This document shows positions 17,666 to 25,544 of a stretch of 64,000 nucleotides of DNA, one piece after another. The translations under genes were made by a program, and so were the position numbers. The first letter of the stretch is position 1; every line of letters starts with the position of its first letter. Under the pieces are notes generated by a model. It ran no database searches, was not told the DNA's origin, and saw nothing but the letters and a program-made list of their open reading frames with translations. The stretch covers positions 966,053 through 1,030,052 of the forward strand of contig NZ_KB891988.1 of the NCBI RefSeq assembly GCF_000373625.1. The letters run 5' to 3'. Origin of the DNA: Streptomyces sp. LaPpAH-108 (GTDB lineage: Bacteria > Actinomycetota > Actinomycetes > Streptomycetales > Streptomycetaceae).

Positions 17666-17705
17666 AAGGGAGGGGCGCGTGGTCAAGGCCACGCGCCCCT
17701 CCCTT
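17666..17705 (+). terminator. 17-bp perfect hairpin after ctaB
   Basis: Arms 17666-17682 and 17689-17705 pair without mismatch around a 6-nt loop, 18 bp after the ctaB stop. Factor-independent style terminator with no long T-run, as is usual in Streptomyces. Confidence 0.8.
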
Positions 17706-17740
17706 CGCCGTTGCGTCTACCCGTCGGTAGCATCCTGACC

Positions 17741-18055
17741 ATGGCAGACACGGAGCAGGTTGACGCGAAGACCGAGCGCAAGGTGAAGCGCCTCGCCCAC
17801 GAGATCGGCGCCTTCGCCAAGGCGCACGGCGGGGCCGGGGGCAACGTGGCGTACCTCGGTGAGCGGGGGGCGCGGATCGCCCTCGTCGGCGAGGACGGGG
17901 AGTGGGGGAACCTGGTCGCTCCCAGCGTGGAGGCCGGGCTGCGGGCGCTGGAGAGGGCGGGGGTCACCGTGCACGAGGAGTTCGACGGGGAGTTCGCGGC
18001 GAAGATTCGTACGAGTGCGTATGAGTGGAAGCGGATGGCTGGTATTCAGGTCTGA
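17741..18055 (+). CDS. Small conserved-type protein of unknown function (104 aa)
   Basis: Not recognised to a named family. 104 aa, soluble, with no signal or membrane segment. It has a basic N-terminal helix ('ERKVKRLAHEIGAFAKAHGG'), a compact middle with 'YLGERGARIALVGEDGEWGN', and a C-terminal 'KIRTSAYEWKRMAGIQV'. ATG at 17741 has no Shine-Dalgarno, but TAGCAT at 17728-17733 lies seven bases upstream, so the mRNA may be leaderless. It stands alone after the ctaB terminator. Regular composition and codon use suggest a real gene. Confidence 0.7.
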   Translation: MADTEQVDAKTERKVKRLAHEIGAFAKAHGGAGGNVAYLGERGARIALVGEDGEWGNLVAPSVEAGLRALERAGVTVHEEFDGEFAAKIRTSAYEWKRMAGIQV

Positions 18056-18100
18056 GTCCAGCTCGGGGGGTTCCTGTGCGTTGCAGGGTGCGGGTGCGTT

Positions 18101-18134
18101 GTGGCTTGTCGCGCAGTTCCCCGCGCCCCTTTTA
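18101..18134. repeat. Streptomyces extragenic repeat-like sequence
   Basis: The stretch includes GTCGCGCAGTTCCCCGCGCC followed by CCTTTTA. I recognise this as a motif that recurs between genes in many Streptomyces genomes. Only one copy occurs in this window, so its repetitive nature rests on memory. It lies between the 104-aa gene and the amidohydrolase gene. Confidence 0.5.
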
Positions 18135-18209
18135 GGTTGGACAGCGCCACCTGTGCTTCAGTCGCGCCGTTAGTGACGGGTAAGGCACTCCGTCCTACGG
18201 GAGCTCGGG

Positions 18210-19307
18210 ATGATCGATACGGCGTCGCTCGTGGATCAGCACTGTCATGGGGTGTTGCGGACCGAGTTGGGGCTCGGGACGTTCGAGGCTCAGCTGGGGC
18301 GGATGGAGGGGCCGCCCGCGGCGGGGACCACGTTGTTCGACACGCAGACGGGGTTCGCCGTGCGGCGGTGGTGTCCGCCGCTGCTGGGGCTCGAACCGCA
18401 CTGCGCGCCCGCGCGGTATCTGGCGCGGCGGCGGGAGCTGGGCGTCCTGGAGTCGGGGCGCAGACTGCTGCGGGGGAGCGGGATCACGACCTATCTGGTC
18501 GACACCGGGCTGCCCGGGGATCTCACCGGGCCCGACGAGATGGCCGCCGCAGGGGACGCCGAGGCGCGGGAGATCGTCCGCCTCGAGCCGCTGGCCGCGC
18601 AGGTCGCGGACACCTCGGGCAGCGTCGGGTCCTTCCTCGCCAACCTGGCCGAGTCGGTGCACGGGGCGGCGGGACACGCCGTCGCCTTCACGACCGGGGC
18701 CGGGCTCGCGGACGGTGCCGCGCTCTCGCCCGAGCCGCCCGGACCCGGTGAGGTGCGGGGCGCGGCCTCACGCTGGCTGGCGGTACGGCGGGTGGGGGAG
18801 GCGCCGACCGACCCGGTGCTGCTGCGCCAGCTGCTGTGGACCGCCGTAGCCTCCGGGCGCCCGCTCCAGCTGCACGCGGGGCTCGGTGCCCCGGGCGTCC
18901 CGGCCGACCCCGGCCCGCTGACCGGCTTCGTACGGGCCACGGCCGGCCTCGGCACGGACCTGGTCCTGCTGCACGGCTACCCGCACCACCGGTACGCGGC
19001 CCATCTGGCCGCCGCCCACCCGCACGTCTACGCCGACTCCGGCGCCGCGCTCGTGCGTACCGGCGCCCGCGCGGCCACCGTGCTCGCGGAGATCCTGGAA
19101 CTGGCCCCCTTCGGCAAGATCCTCTTCTCCAGCGGGGCGCGCTCCCTGCCGGAACTCCACGTCGTCGCCGCCCAGCTCTTCCGCGAGTCCCTGAACCGGG
19201 TCCTCGGTACCTGGGTCACCGACGGCGCCTGGTCCCTGGCGGACGCGCGCAGGGTGGCCCGCATGGTGGCGTCGGAGAACGCGCTCAGGGTGTACGGGCT
19301 GAGCTGA
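18210..19307 (+). CDS. Amidohydrolase family protein (metal-dependent hydrolase)
   Basis: TIM-barrel metal-dependent hydrolase of 365 aa, amidohydrolase-2 type. The early metal motif 'LVDQHCHG' (HxH) at about residues 8-14, 'LQLHAGLG', 'LLHGYPHH' and the late 'YADSG' mark metal and active-site positions. The late segment 'KILFSSGARSLPELHVVAA' resembles the FluG/glutamine-synthetase-associated amidohydrolases; there the last metal Asp usually lies in 'FSSDA', and here it reads SSGA, so this residue is replaced. ATG at 18210 follows GGGAGC. No neighbour shows its substrate. Confidence 0.8.
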   Translation: MIDTASLVDQHCHGVLRTELGLGTFEAQLGRMEGPPAAGTTLFDTQTGFAVRRWCPPLLGLEPHCAPARYLARRRELGVLESGRRLLRGSGITTYLVDTGLPGDLTGPDEMAAAGDAEAREIVRLEPLAAQVADTSGSVGSFLANLAESVHGAAGHAVAFTTGAGLADGAALSPEPPGPGEVRGAASRWLAVRRVGEAPTDPVLLRQLLWTAVASGRPLQLHAGLGAPGVPADPGPLTGFVRATAGLGTDLVLLHGYPHHRYAAHLAAAHPHVYADSGAALVRTGARAATVLAEILELAPFGKILFSSGARSLPELHVVAAQLFRESLNRVLGTWVTDGAWSLADARRVARMVASENALRVYGLS

Positions 19308-19469
19308 TCCTACGAGCCCCGGTGAATCCTGGGCGCGTGCGGTGACCGGGCGGCGAAAGACTCGTTGGCATCTACGACGTGCGCCGCCGCGGGGGTGTTC
19401 CGTACTGGACGTAGCCCACCACCCCATGGAGAAGCACTTTGTCCCCGCAGCGCGCGGCGCACGTCATGG

Positions 19470-20474
19470 TCAGCCCGACGCCGGTTCCAGCCTCTCGGCG
19501 GAGGAGGGCGCCGGGACAACGCATTCGGCGGCCGGGCGTTCCCGGAGCGACAGAAGCACGCGAAGCACCCAGATCCACATCACGGTGGAGCCCAGCATGT
19601 GCAGAGCGACCAGTGCTTCCGGGAGATGCGTGAAGTATTGGAGATAGCCCAGAGCTCCCTGGAGCAGCAGCACCACGAACAGCTCGCGGGTGCGGTGCAG
19701 CGGGCCCTTCGGGGCGTCGACCGCCTTGAGGACGAACCAGAGCGCGAAGGTCAGCGTGACCACGATCCAGGCGAGCACCGCGTGCAGCTTGGCGATCATC
19801 TCCCAGTCGAGCGGGATGCGCGCGACCTCGCTGGAGTCACCGGCGTGCGGACCCGCGCCGGTCACCACCGTGCCGACCGCGATCAGCAGCGCGGACGCGA
19901 CGACCAGGAACCACACCAGCTGCCGTACCGCCCCGCCGACCAGCGGACGCGGTGCACCGTCGCCCTCCCGGACGCGCTGCCACATCACGGTCGCGACGGT
20001 GATCAGCGCGGTGGTGAGCAGGAAGTGCGCGGCGACGGTGTACGGGTTCAGACCGACCAGGACGACGATGCCGCCGAGGACCGCGTTGCCCATGACCACC
20101 CAGAACTGGGCCCAGCCGAGCCGCGTCAGGCTCCGCCGCCAGGGCTTGGCCGAACGCGCGGCGATGATCGCCCAGCCGATGGCGGCGCACAGCACGTACG
20201 TCAGCATCCGGTTGCCGAACTCGATCGCGCCGTGGAAGCCCATCGCGCGGGTCGTGGTCAGCGAGTCGGCGGTGCAGGTGGGCCAGGTCGGGCAGCCGAG
20301 GCCCGAGCTGGTCAGCCGCACCGCGCCGCCGGTGACCACGATGACCACCGCCATCACGAGTGCGGCGAGCGCGGCCCGGCGGACCGTACGGGGGTCCGGG
20401 GTCCAGCGCTCGGCGATGAAGGCGAGCGGGTTGCGCAGGGCCGCTGCGGTGTCGGCGGGGGTCAGCTTTGGCAC
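19470..20474 (-). CDS. ctaA: Heme A synthase
   Basis: Membrane protein (COX15/CtaA) that oxidises heme O to heme A. About 334 aa with eight membrane segments. Conserved histidines lie in 'GFHGAIEFGNRM', 'YTVAAHFLLTTAL', 'IAKLHAVLAW' and 'LVALHMLGST'; the first external loop has the cysteine pair CPTWPTC. GTG at 20474 is preferred because TACTAT (20487-20482) lies exactly seven bases upstream, suggesting a leaderless mRNA. In-frame starts upstream to 20564 have no better ribosome site. It is convergent with the amidohydrolase gene. Confidence 0.94.
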   Translation of the reverse strand: MPKLTPADTAAALRNPLAFIAERWTPDPRTVRRAALAALVMAVVIVVTGGAVRLTSSGLGCPTWPTCTADSLTTTRAMGFHGAIEFGNRMLTYVLCAAIGWAIIAARSAKPWRRSLTRLGWAQFWVVMGNAVLGGIVVLVGLNPYTVAAHFLLTTALITVATVMWQRVREGDGAPRPLVGGAVRQLVWFLVVASALLIAVGTVVTGAGPHAGDSSEVARIPLDWEMIAKLHAVLAWIVVTLTFALWFVLKAVDAPKGPLHRTRELFVVLLLQGALGYLQYFTHLPEALVALHMLGSTVMWIWVLRVLLSLRERPAAECVVPAPSSAERLEPASG

Positions 20475-20490
20475 GCGCGTAATAGTAGAT
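20475..20490 (-). promoter_or_regulatory. Candidate -10 of a leaderless ctaA promoter
   Basis: TACTAT on the minus strand (20487-20482) is followed by seven bases and then the GTG of ctaA. No Shine-Dalgarno precedes this GTG. A -35 element is not obvious. Confidence 0.4.
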
Positions 20491-20568
20491 GCCCGCTTGT
20501 GCACGCTTTCACTAGGGTCTCCGGTACGCCGGTTTCCCGAGGTCAGGCGCCTGGGGGAAGACAAGCCG

Positions 20569-21387
20569 CTACTCCCAGCGGAAGAACTTCCCCGCCGCCG
20601 CGAGCCCCACGACCGCCCACACCGCGAGGATCCCGAGGTCGCCCCAGGGCATTCCGGCGCCGTGCTGGAGGACGTCGCGCAGACCGTCGGAGAGCGCGGA
20701 GATCGGCAGCAGCCCGAGGACGTGCTCCCCGGCGGAGCCGAACTTCTCCAGCGGCACGATCACCCCGCCGCCGACGAGCAGCAGCAGGAAGACCAGGTTG
20801 GCGGCGGCGAGCGTGGCCTCCGCCTTGAGCGTGCCCGCCATCAGCAGGCCGAGCCCGGAGAAGGCGGCCGTGCCGAGGACCAGCAGGAGCAGGACCGCGG
20901 CCGGGTTGCCGTGCGGGGACCAGCCGAGCGCGAAGGCGATGACCGTCAGCAGGATCACCTGCAGCACCTCGGTGACCAGCACGGAGGCGGTCTTCGCGGT
21001 CATCAGGGCCCAGCGCGGCAGGGGCGAGGCGGCGAGCCGCTTCAGGACGCCGTAGCGGCGCTCGAAGCCGGTCGCGATGGCCTGGCCGGTGAACGCGGTG
21101 GACATGACGGCCAGGGCCAGGATGCCCGGGGCCAGGAAGTTCACGGCCTTGCCGGGGCCGGTGTCCGTGATGTCGACCGAGCTGAAGAGCACGAGCAGCA
21201 GGGTCGGGATGATGACGGTCAGCAGCAGCTGTTCGCCGTTGCGCAGCAGCATCCGCGTCTCCAGCGCGGCCTGCGCGGTGATCATGCGGGCCAGCGGCGC
21301 GGCTCCGGGCTTCGGGGCGTAGCGGCCCGGGGCGGTGGTGCCCGAGGCGGTGGTGCCCGGGGCGGTCGTGTCCGAGGGGATGGTCAC
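20569..21387 (-). CDS. ABC-2 type transporter permease
   Basis: Exporter permease of 272 aa with six membrane segments and the ABC-2 pattern ('FLAPGILALAVMSTAFTGQA', 'RRYGVLKRLAASPLPRW'), like DrrB or NodJ. GTG at 21387 overlaps the ATPase stop by 4 bp. The first 25 residues hold a TTAPG-TTASG-TTAPG repeat, made by three 15-bp DNA repeats (21326-21370). It forms an exporter with the upstream ATPase. The substrate is unknown; location beside ctaA and suf gives no firm clue. Confidence 0.9.
   Translation of the reverse strand: MTIPSDTTAPGTTASGTTAPGRYAPKPGAAPLARMITAQAALETRMLLRNGEQLLLTVIIPTLLLVLFSSVDITDTGPGKAVNFLAPGILALAVMSTAFTGQAIATGFERRYGVLKRLAASPLPRWALMTAKTASVLVTEVLQVILLTVIAFALGWSPHGNPAAVLLLLVLGTAAFSGLGLLMAGTLKAEATLAAANLVFLLLLVGGGVIVPLEKFGSAGEHVLGLLPISALSDGLRDVLQHGAGMPWGDLGILAVWAVVGLAAAGKFFRWE
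21326..21370. repeat. Three 15-bp tandem repeats inside the ABC-2 permease gene
   Basis: Units 21326-21340, 21341-21355 and 21356-21370 differ by single bases (CCCGGGGCGGTGGTG type) and encode TTAPG, TTASG and TTAPG on the minus strand, near the permease N-terminus. Confidence 0.75.
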
Positions 21388-22307
21388 GAGCGCAGCTCCT
21401 TGCCGGTCAGCTCCAGGAATACGTCCTCCAGGGTGTGCCGCTCGACCGAGATCCGGTCCGGCATCACACCGTGCTGCGCGCACCACGAGGTGACCGTGGC
21501 GAGCAGCTGGGGGTCTATCTTGCCGGTGACCCGGTAGGTGCCCGGGGTCAGCTCGGCGGCCGTGCAGTCGGCGGGCAGCGCCTTGAGCAGCGCGGCGAGG
21601 TCGAGCCCGGGACGGCCGGTGAAGCGCAGGGTGTTCTCGGCGCCGCCGCGGCACAGCTCCTCGGGGGAGCCCTGGGCGATGACCCGGCCGCCGTCGATGA
21701 TCGCGACGTCGTCGGCCAGCTGCTCGGCCTCGTCCATGTGGTGCGTGGTGAGGACGACCGAGACGCCGTCGGTGCGCAGGTCGCGCACCAGGTCCCAGGT
21801 GGCGCGGCGGGCCTGCGGGTCGAGTCCGGCGGTGGGCTCGTCCAGGAACACCAGCTCGGGGCGGCCGACGACGGCCATGGCGAGCGCGAGCCGCTGCTGC
21901 TGGCCGCCGGACAGCCGCCGGTAGCTGGTCCGGCCGCAGGAGCCGAGCCCGAGGCGTTCGATCAGCGCGGCCACGTCCAGCGGGTGGGCGTGCAGCCTGG
22001 CGACATGGCGCAGCATCTCGTCGGCGCGGGCGCCGGAGTAGACGCCGCCGGACTGGAGCATCACCCCGATCCGGGGCCGCAGCTCGGCGGACTGCCGCAC
22101 GGGGTCGAGCCCCAGGACGCGCACCGTGCCGGAGTCCGGCTTCCGGTATCCCTCGCAGGTCTCGACGGTGGTCGTCTTCCCGGCGCCGTTGGGACCGAGC
22201 ACGGCGGTCACGCCCGCCCCGGCCTCCAGGTCGAGGCCGTTCACCGCGGTCTTCTGGCCGTACCGCTTCACCAGGGCCTGGACCTGGACCACGGGCTCAC
22301 TTCGCAT
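21384..22307 (-). CDS. ABC-2 type transporter ATP-binding protein (DrrA-like)
   Basis: ATPase of 307 aa pairing with the ABC-2 permease. Walker A is 'GPNGAGKTT', the signature is 'LSGGQQQRLALA', Walker B is 'LVFLDEPTAGLD' and the switch His is in 'VVLTTHHMDEAE'. The C-terminal extension after about residue 220 is typical of the DrrA/NatA class. ATG at 22307; the 3' end overlaps the permease start (GTGA). Confidence 0.93.
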   Translation of the reverse strand: MRSEPVVQVQALVKRYGQKTAVNGLDLEAGAGVTAVLGPNGAGKTTTVETCEGYRKPDSGTVRVLGLDPVRQSAELRPRIGVMLQSGGVYSGARADEMLRHVARLHAHPLDVAALIERLGLGSCGRTSYRRLSGGQQQRLALAMAVVGRPELVFLDEPTAGLDPQARRATWDLVRDLRTDGVSVVLTTHHMDEAEQLADDVAIIDGGRVIAQGSPEELCRGGAENTLRFTGRPGLDLAALLKALPADCTAAELTPGTYRVTGKIDPQLLATVTSWCAQHGVMPDRISVERHTLEDVFLELTGKELRS

Positions 22308-22338
22308 GACCCCAGAGTCTAGGGAGCCGCGCGGACAC

Positions 22339-23151
22339 TCAGGCGCGGGGGTCGGAGAAGTCCTCCTCCCGGGGCCGGTGCACCGGCAGCCAGCGCTCGG
22401 CGTACGACACGGCGTCCGCCAGCGGGAACAGCCGGGCCTCGGCGGCGCCGACCCGGCCGCGTACGACAGGGCGGTCCCGCTCGAAGTCGTGGCCCAGCTC
22501 CTCGAACCCCTCGTCGGAGATCGACACCTCGGTCACCGTCTCCCAGCCCCCGGGCCCGGGGCGCCCCACCGGGACCAGCGGCGCGGGTACGCGGTATTCG
22601 GCCAGGTGGAACGCGGTGCAGGAGTCGTACCCGGCGCCGAGCAGCAGCACCCGCGCGCCCAGCTTCTCCAGCCGGGCCAGCGGGCTGCGCTCGCCGAGGC
22701 GGCAGTCGGGGGCGTGGTCCTCGGTGATCTCGGCGGCGCGGGGGCCGAGGGCGGTGAAGGAGGTGTGCGGGTGGGAGCTGCGCAGGGCGCCGGGCCAGGT
22801 ACGGACGGTCTCCGGGATCACGCCGACCCCGCGCGAGGGCGTGGTCCGGGGGTCGTAGGCGGGCATGGTGGCCCGGACGCGCTCCCACCACTCCTCGGGC
22901 ACCGGGGGATCGCGCCACAGGGCCGGGTCGGAGAGGTCGGCGGAGTGGGCCGGGACGGTCAGGGTGCCCGTCGGGCCGAGGGCGTCGAGGAGGCCCTGGA
23001 CGACGGCGACGGCGCCGCCGTTCACCCAGCCGAGGGAACTCAGCGAGGAGTGGACGAGGAGGGTTTCGCCGGGTTCGACACCCAGTTCGCGCAGCCGTGC
23101 GGAGATCGTTTCGCGGGTGATCAGCGGGCCGTTCGGGAGGGGTTTCGGCAT
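22339..23151 (-). CDS. AAC(3)-family N-acetyltransferase
   Basis: 270 aa with clear antibiotic_NAT (AAC(3)/YokD) hallmarks: 'LLVHSSLSSLGWVNGGAVAV', 'LTVPAHSAD', 'SHPHTSFTALGPRAAEI', and the acetyl-CoA/substrate region 'SPLARLEKLGARVLLLGAGY'. Family members acetylate the 3-amino group of aminoglycosides, but many chromosomal Streptomyces copies have other or no known substrates. ATG at 23151 was chosen over in-frame codons upstream because homologous sequence begins here. It is divergent from sufR, and the iron-box-like site lies in between. A resistance role is not shown by the sequence. Confidence 0.85.
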   Translation of the reverse strand: MPKPLPNGPLITRETISARLRELGVEPGETLLVHSSLSSLGWVNGGAVAVVQGLLDALGPTGTLTVPAHSADLSDPALWRDPPVPEEWWERVRATMPAYDPRTTPSRGVGVIPETVRTWPGALRSSHPHTSFTALGPRAAEITEDHAPDCRLGERSPLARLEKLGARVLLLGAGYDSCTAFHLAEYRVPAPLVPVGRPGPGGWETVTEVSISDEGFEELGHDFERDRPVVRGRVGAAEARLFPLADAVSYAERWLPVHRPREEDFSDPRA

Positions 23152-23243
23152 GCTCGGAGTGTGTCGGGCGGGGGTGCCGGGCGCCAGCGCTTTTACCTGG
23201 TGAGGGGGGTCGCCCAGGGTGATCCGGAGATCGTTTCCGCAGG

Positions 23244-23262
23244 TCAGGTTAGGTGTGCCTAA
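23244..23262. promoter_or_regulatory. Iron-box-like site (DmdR1/IdeR type)
   Basis: TCAGGTTAGGTGTGCCTAA matches the actinobacterial iron-box consensus TTAGGTTAGGCTAACCTAA at 14 of 19 positions and contains the dyad TTAGG-tgtg-CCTAA. It lies 73 bp upstream of the sufR start and about 90 bp from the divergent acetyltransferase start, so either gene could be its target. Confidence 0.6.
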
Positions 23263-23321
23263 GTGACGCAGGGCACCGTCCACCCGGCGGGGCCCGGCTT
23301 GTCAGGCTCTGAAGAATTACG

Positions 23322-23335
23322 CAACAATGGCGTTG
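23322..23335. promoter_or_regulatory. SufR operator CAAC-N6-GTTG overlapping the sufR start
   Basis: CAAC (23322-23325), six bases, GTTG (23332-23335). This is the motif I recall being reported for SufR of S. avermitilis. Its last base is the first base of the proposed GTG start of sufR, and its centre covers a possible -10 (AACAAT, 23323-23328). Binding here would block the suf promoter. Confidence 0.7.
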
Positions 23336-24069
23336 TGAAAAACGTCGGCGAGGCTCGGGAGGCCCCCATGGGTAGCCCGCAGGAGGAACTGGCGACCGGT
23401 GAGCGTTCGACGCGCAACCGGGTCGCGCGGTCCATCCTGGATCACGGCCCGTCCACCGTCGCCGAGCTGGCCGGACGGCTGGGACTGACCCAGGCCGCCG
23501 TCCGCAGGCACCTGGACGCGCTGGCCGCCGACGACGTCGTGGAGGCACGCGAGCAGCGGGTGTACGGCGCCCGTACGCGCGGCCGACCCGCCAAGGTGTT
23601 CGCCCTGACCCCCTGCGGCCGGGACGCCTTCGACCAGTCCTACGACCAGCTCGCTGTGGACGCCCTGCGCTGGATCGCCGAGCGCGAGGGCGGGGACGAG
23701 GCGGTCGCCGCCTTCGCCCGCGCCCGGATCGCCGCCCAGGCGGACGGCTACCGCAAGGCCGTCGAGGGGGTCGCCCCCGAGCACCGCGCCGAAGCGCTGG
23801 CCAAGGCCTTGACCGCGGACGGGTACGCTGCTACAGCGCGCAGCGCACCGGTCGGCGAGCAGCTGTGCCAGCACCACTGCCCGGTCGCCCACGTCGCCGA
23901 ACAGTTCCCCCAGCTGTGCGAGGCGGAGACGGAGTTCTTCGCCGAGCTGCTGGGAACCCACGTCCAGCGACTGGCGACCATCGCGCACGGCGACGGCGTC
24001 TGCACGACGTTCATCCCCAAGACCATCACCGACGCACCTGCAAGCACGGCCGGGAGGAACCCCGCATGA
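23335..24069 (+). CDS. sufR: SufR, Fe-S cluster-binding repressor of the suf operon
   Basis: Winged-helix DeoR/ArsR-like repressor of 244 aa. The helix-turn-helix is at about 38-65 ('[20 protein letters not shown]'). Cys178, Cys182 and Cys195 (CQHHC and QLC) plus Cys223 are placed as cluster ligands in SufR proteins, which bind a [4Fe-4S] cluster and then repress suf. GTG at 23335 is preferred; ATG at 23368 with GGGAGG upstream is a real alternative that removes 11 residues. It is the first gene of the operon, overlaps sufB by 4 bp, and carries its own operator at the start. Confidence 0.93.
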   Translation: MKNVGEAREAPMGSPQEELATGERSTRNRVARSILDHGPSTVAELAGRLGLTQAAVRRHLDALAADDVVEAREQRVYGARTRGRPAKVFALTPCGRDAFDQSYDQLAVDALRWIAEREGGDEAVAAFARARIAAQADGYRKAVEGVAPEHRAEALAKALTADGYAATARSAPVGEQLCQHHCPVAHVAEQFPQLCEAETEFFAELLGTHVQRLATIAHGDGVCTTFIPKTITDAPASTAGRNPA

Positions 24070-25487
24070 CTCTCCCCACGGAGACTGCCCACCCCGAACT
24101 CGAGGGTCTGGGCAAGTACGAATACGGCTGGGCCGACTCCGACGTGGCCGGTGCCGCAGCGAAGCGTGGCCTGAACGAGGCCGTCGTCCGTGACATCTCG
24201 GACAAGAAGTCCGAGCCGGAGTGGATGACGAAGCTGCGGCTCAAGGGCCTGAAGCTGTTCGAGAAGAAGCCCATGCCCAACTGGGGCTCGGACCTCTCGG
24301 GCATCGACTTCGACAACATCAAGTACTTCGTGCGCTCCACGGAGAAGCAGGCGGAGTCCTGGGAGGACCTGCCCGAGGACATCAAGAACACCTACGACAA
24401 GCTCGGCATCCCGGAGGCGGAGAAGCAGCGCCTGGTCGCCGGTGTCGCCGCGCAGTACGAGTCGGAGGTCGTCTACCACCAGATCCGCGAGGACCTGGAG
24501 GAGCAGGGCGTCATCTTCCTGGACACCGACACCGCGCTCCGTGAGCACCCCGAGCTGTTCAAGGAGTACTTCGGCACGGTCATCCCGGTGGGCGACAACA
24601 AGTTCGCCTCGCTGAACACGGCCGTGTGGTCCGGCGGCTCCTTCATCTACGTGCCGAAGGGCGTGCACGTGGAGATCCCGCTCCAGGCCTACTTCCGTAT
24701 CAACACGGAGAACATGGGCCAGTTCGAGCGGACCCTGATCATCGTCGACGAGGGTGCCTACGTGCACTACGTCGAGGGCTGCACGGCCCCGATCTACAAG
24801 TCGGACTCGCTGCACAGCGCCGTCGTCGAGATCATCGTCAAGAAGAACGCCCGCTGCCGCTACACGACCATCCAGAACTGGTCGAACAACGTCTACAACC
24901 TGGTCACCAAGCGCGCCGTGGCGTACGAGGGCGCGACCATGGAGTGGATCGACGGCAACATCGGCTCCAAGGTGACGATGAAGTACCCGGCCGTCTACCT
25001 GATGGGCGAGCACGCCAAGGGCGAGACCCTCTCCATCGCCTTCGCGGGCGAGGGCCAGCACCAGGACGCGGGCGCCAAGATGGTCCACATGGCGCCGAAC
25101 ACGTCGTCCAACATCGTCTCCAAGTCGGTGGCGCGCGGCGGCGGCCGTACCTCCTACCGCGGTCTCATCGAGATCGGCGAGGGCGCGGCCGGATCGAAGT
25201 CGAACGTGCTGTGCGACGCGCTGCTGGTCGACACCATCTCCCGCTCGGACACCTACCCCTACGTGGACGTCCGCGAGGACGACGTGTCCATGGGCCACGA
25301 GGCCACCGTCTCCAAGGTCTCCGAGGACCAGCTCTTCTACCTGATGAGCCGCGGTCTCTCCGAGTTCGAGGCGATGGCGATGATCGTGCGCGGCTTCGTC
25401 GAGCCCATCGCCAAGGAGCTGCCGATGGAGTACGCGCTGGAGCTCAACCGGCTGATCGAGCTGCAGATGGAGGGCGCGGTCGGTTAA
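24066..25487 (+). CDS. sufB: Fe-S cluster assembly scaffold SufB
   Basis: 473-aa subunit of the SufBC2D scaffold that builds Fe-S clusters in the cytoplasm. The core beta-helix features include '[20 protein letters not shown]', '[19 protein letters not shown]' and '[16 protein letters not shown]'. ATG at 24066 overlaps the sufR stop (ATGA). It is followed by sufD after 57 bp. Length and motifs are full. Confidence 0.96.
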   Translation: MTLPTETAHPELEGLGKYEYGWADSDVAGAAAKRGLNEAVVRDISDKKSEPEWMTKLRLKGLKLFEKKPMPNWGSDLSGIDFDNIKYFVRSTEKQAESWEDLPEDIKNTYDKLGIPEAEKQRLVAGVAAQYESEVVYHQIREDLEEQGVIFLDTDTALREHPELFKEYFGTVIPVGDNKFASLNTAVWSGGSFIYVPKGVHVEIPLQAYFRINTENMGQFERTLIIVDEGAYVHYVEGCTAPIYKSDSLHSAVVEIIVKKNARCRYTTIQNWSNNVYNLVTKRAVAYEGATMEWIDGNIGSKVTMKYPAVYLMGEHAKGETLSIAFAGEGQHQDAGAKMVHMAPNTSSNIVSKSVARGGGRTSYRGLIEIGEGAAGSKSNVLCDALLVDTISRSDTYPYVDVREDDVSMGHEATVSKVSEDQLFYLMSRGLSEFEAMAMIVRGFVEPIAKELPMEYALELNRLIELQMEGAVG

Positions 25488-25544
25488 GACCGCCCCCACC
25501 CCAGGCAGCCGCCCCAACCCAGGAAAGAGAGCACTACGACAGCC

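Noticed and set aside
22339..23151. Calling the AAC(3)-family gene an aminoglycoside resistance determinant
   Set aside because: Family membership does not show resistance; many chromosomal members lack it, and there are no mobile signs around the gene.
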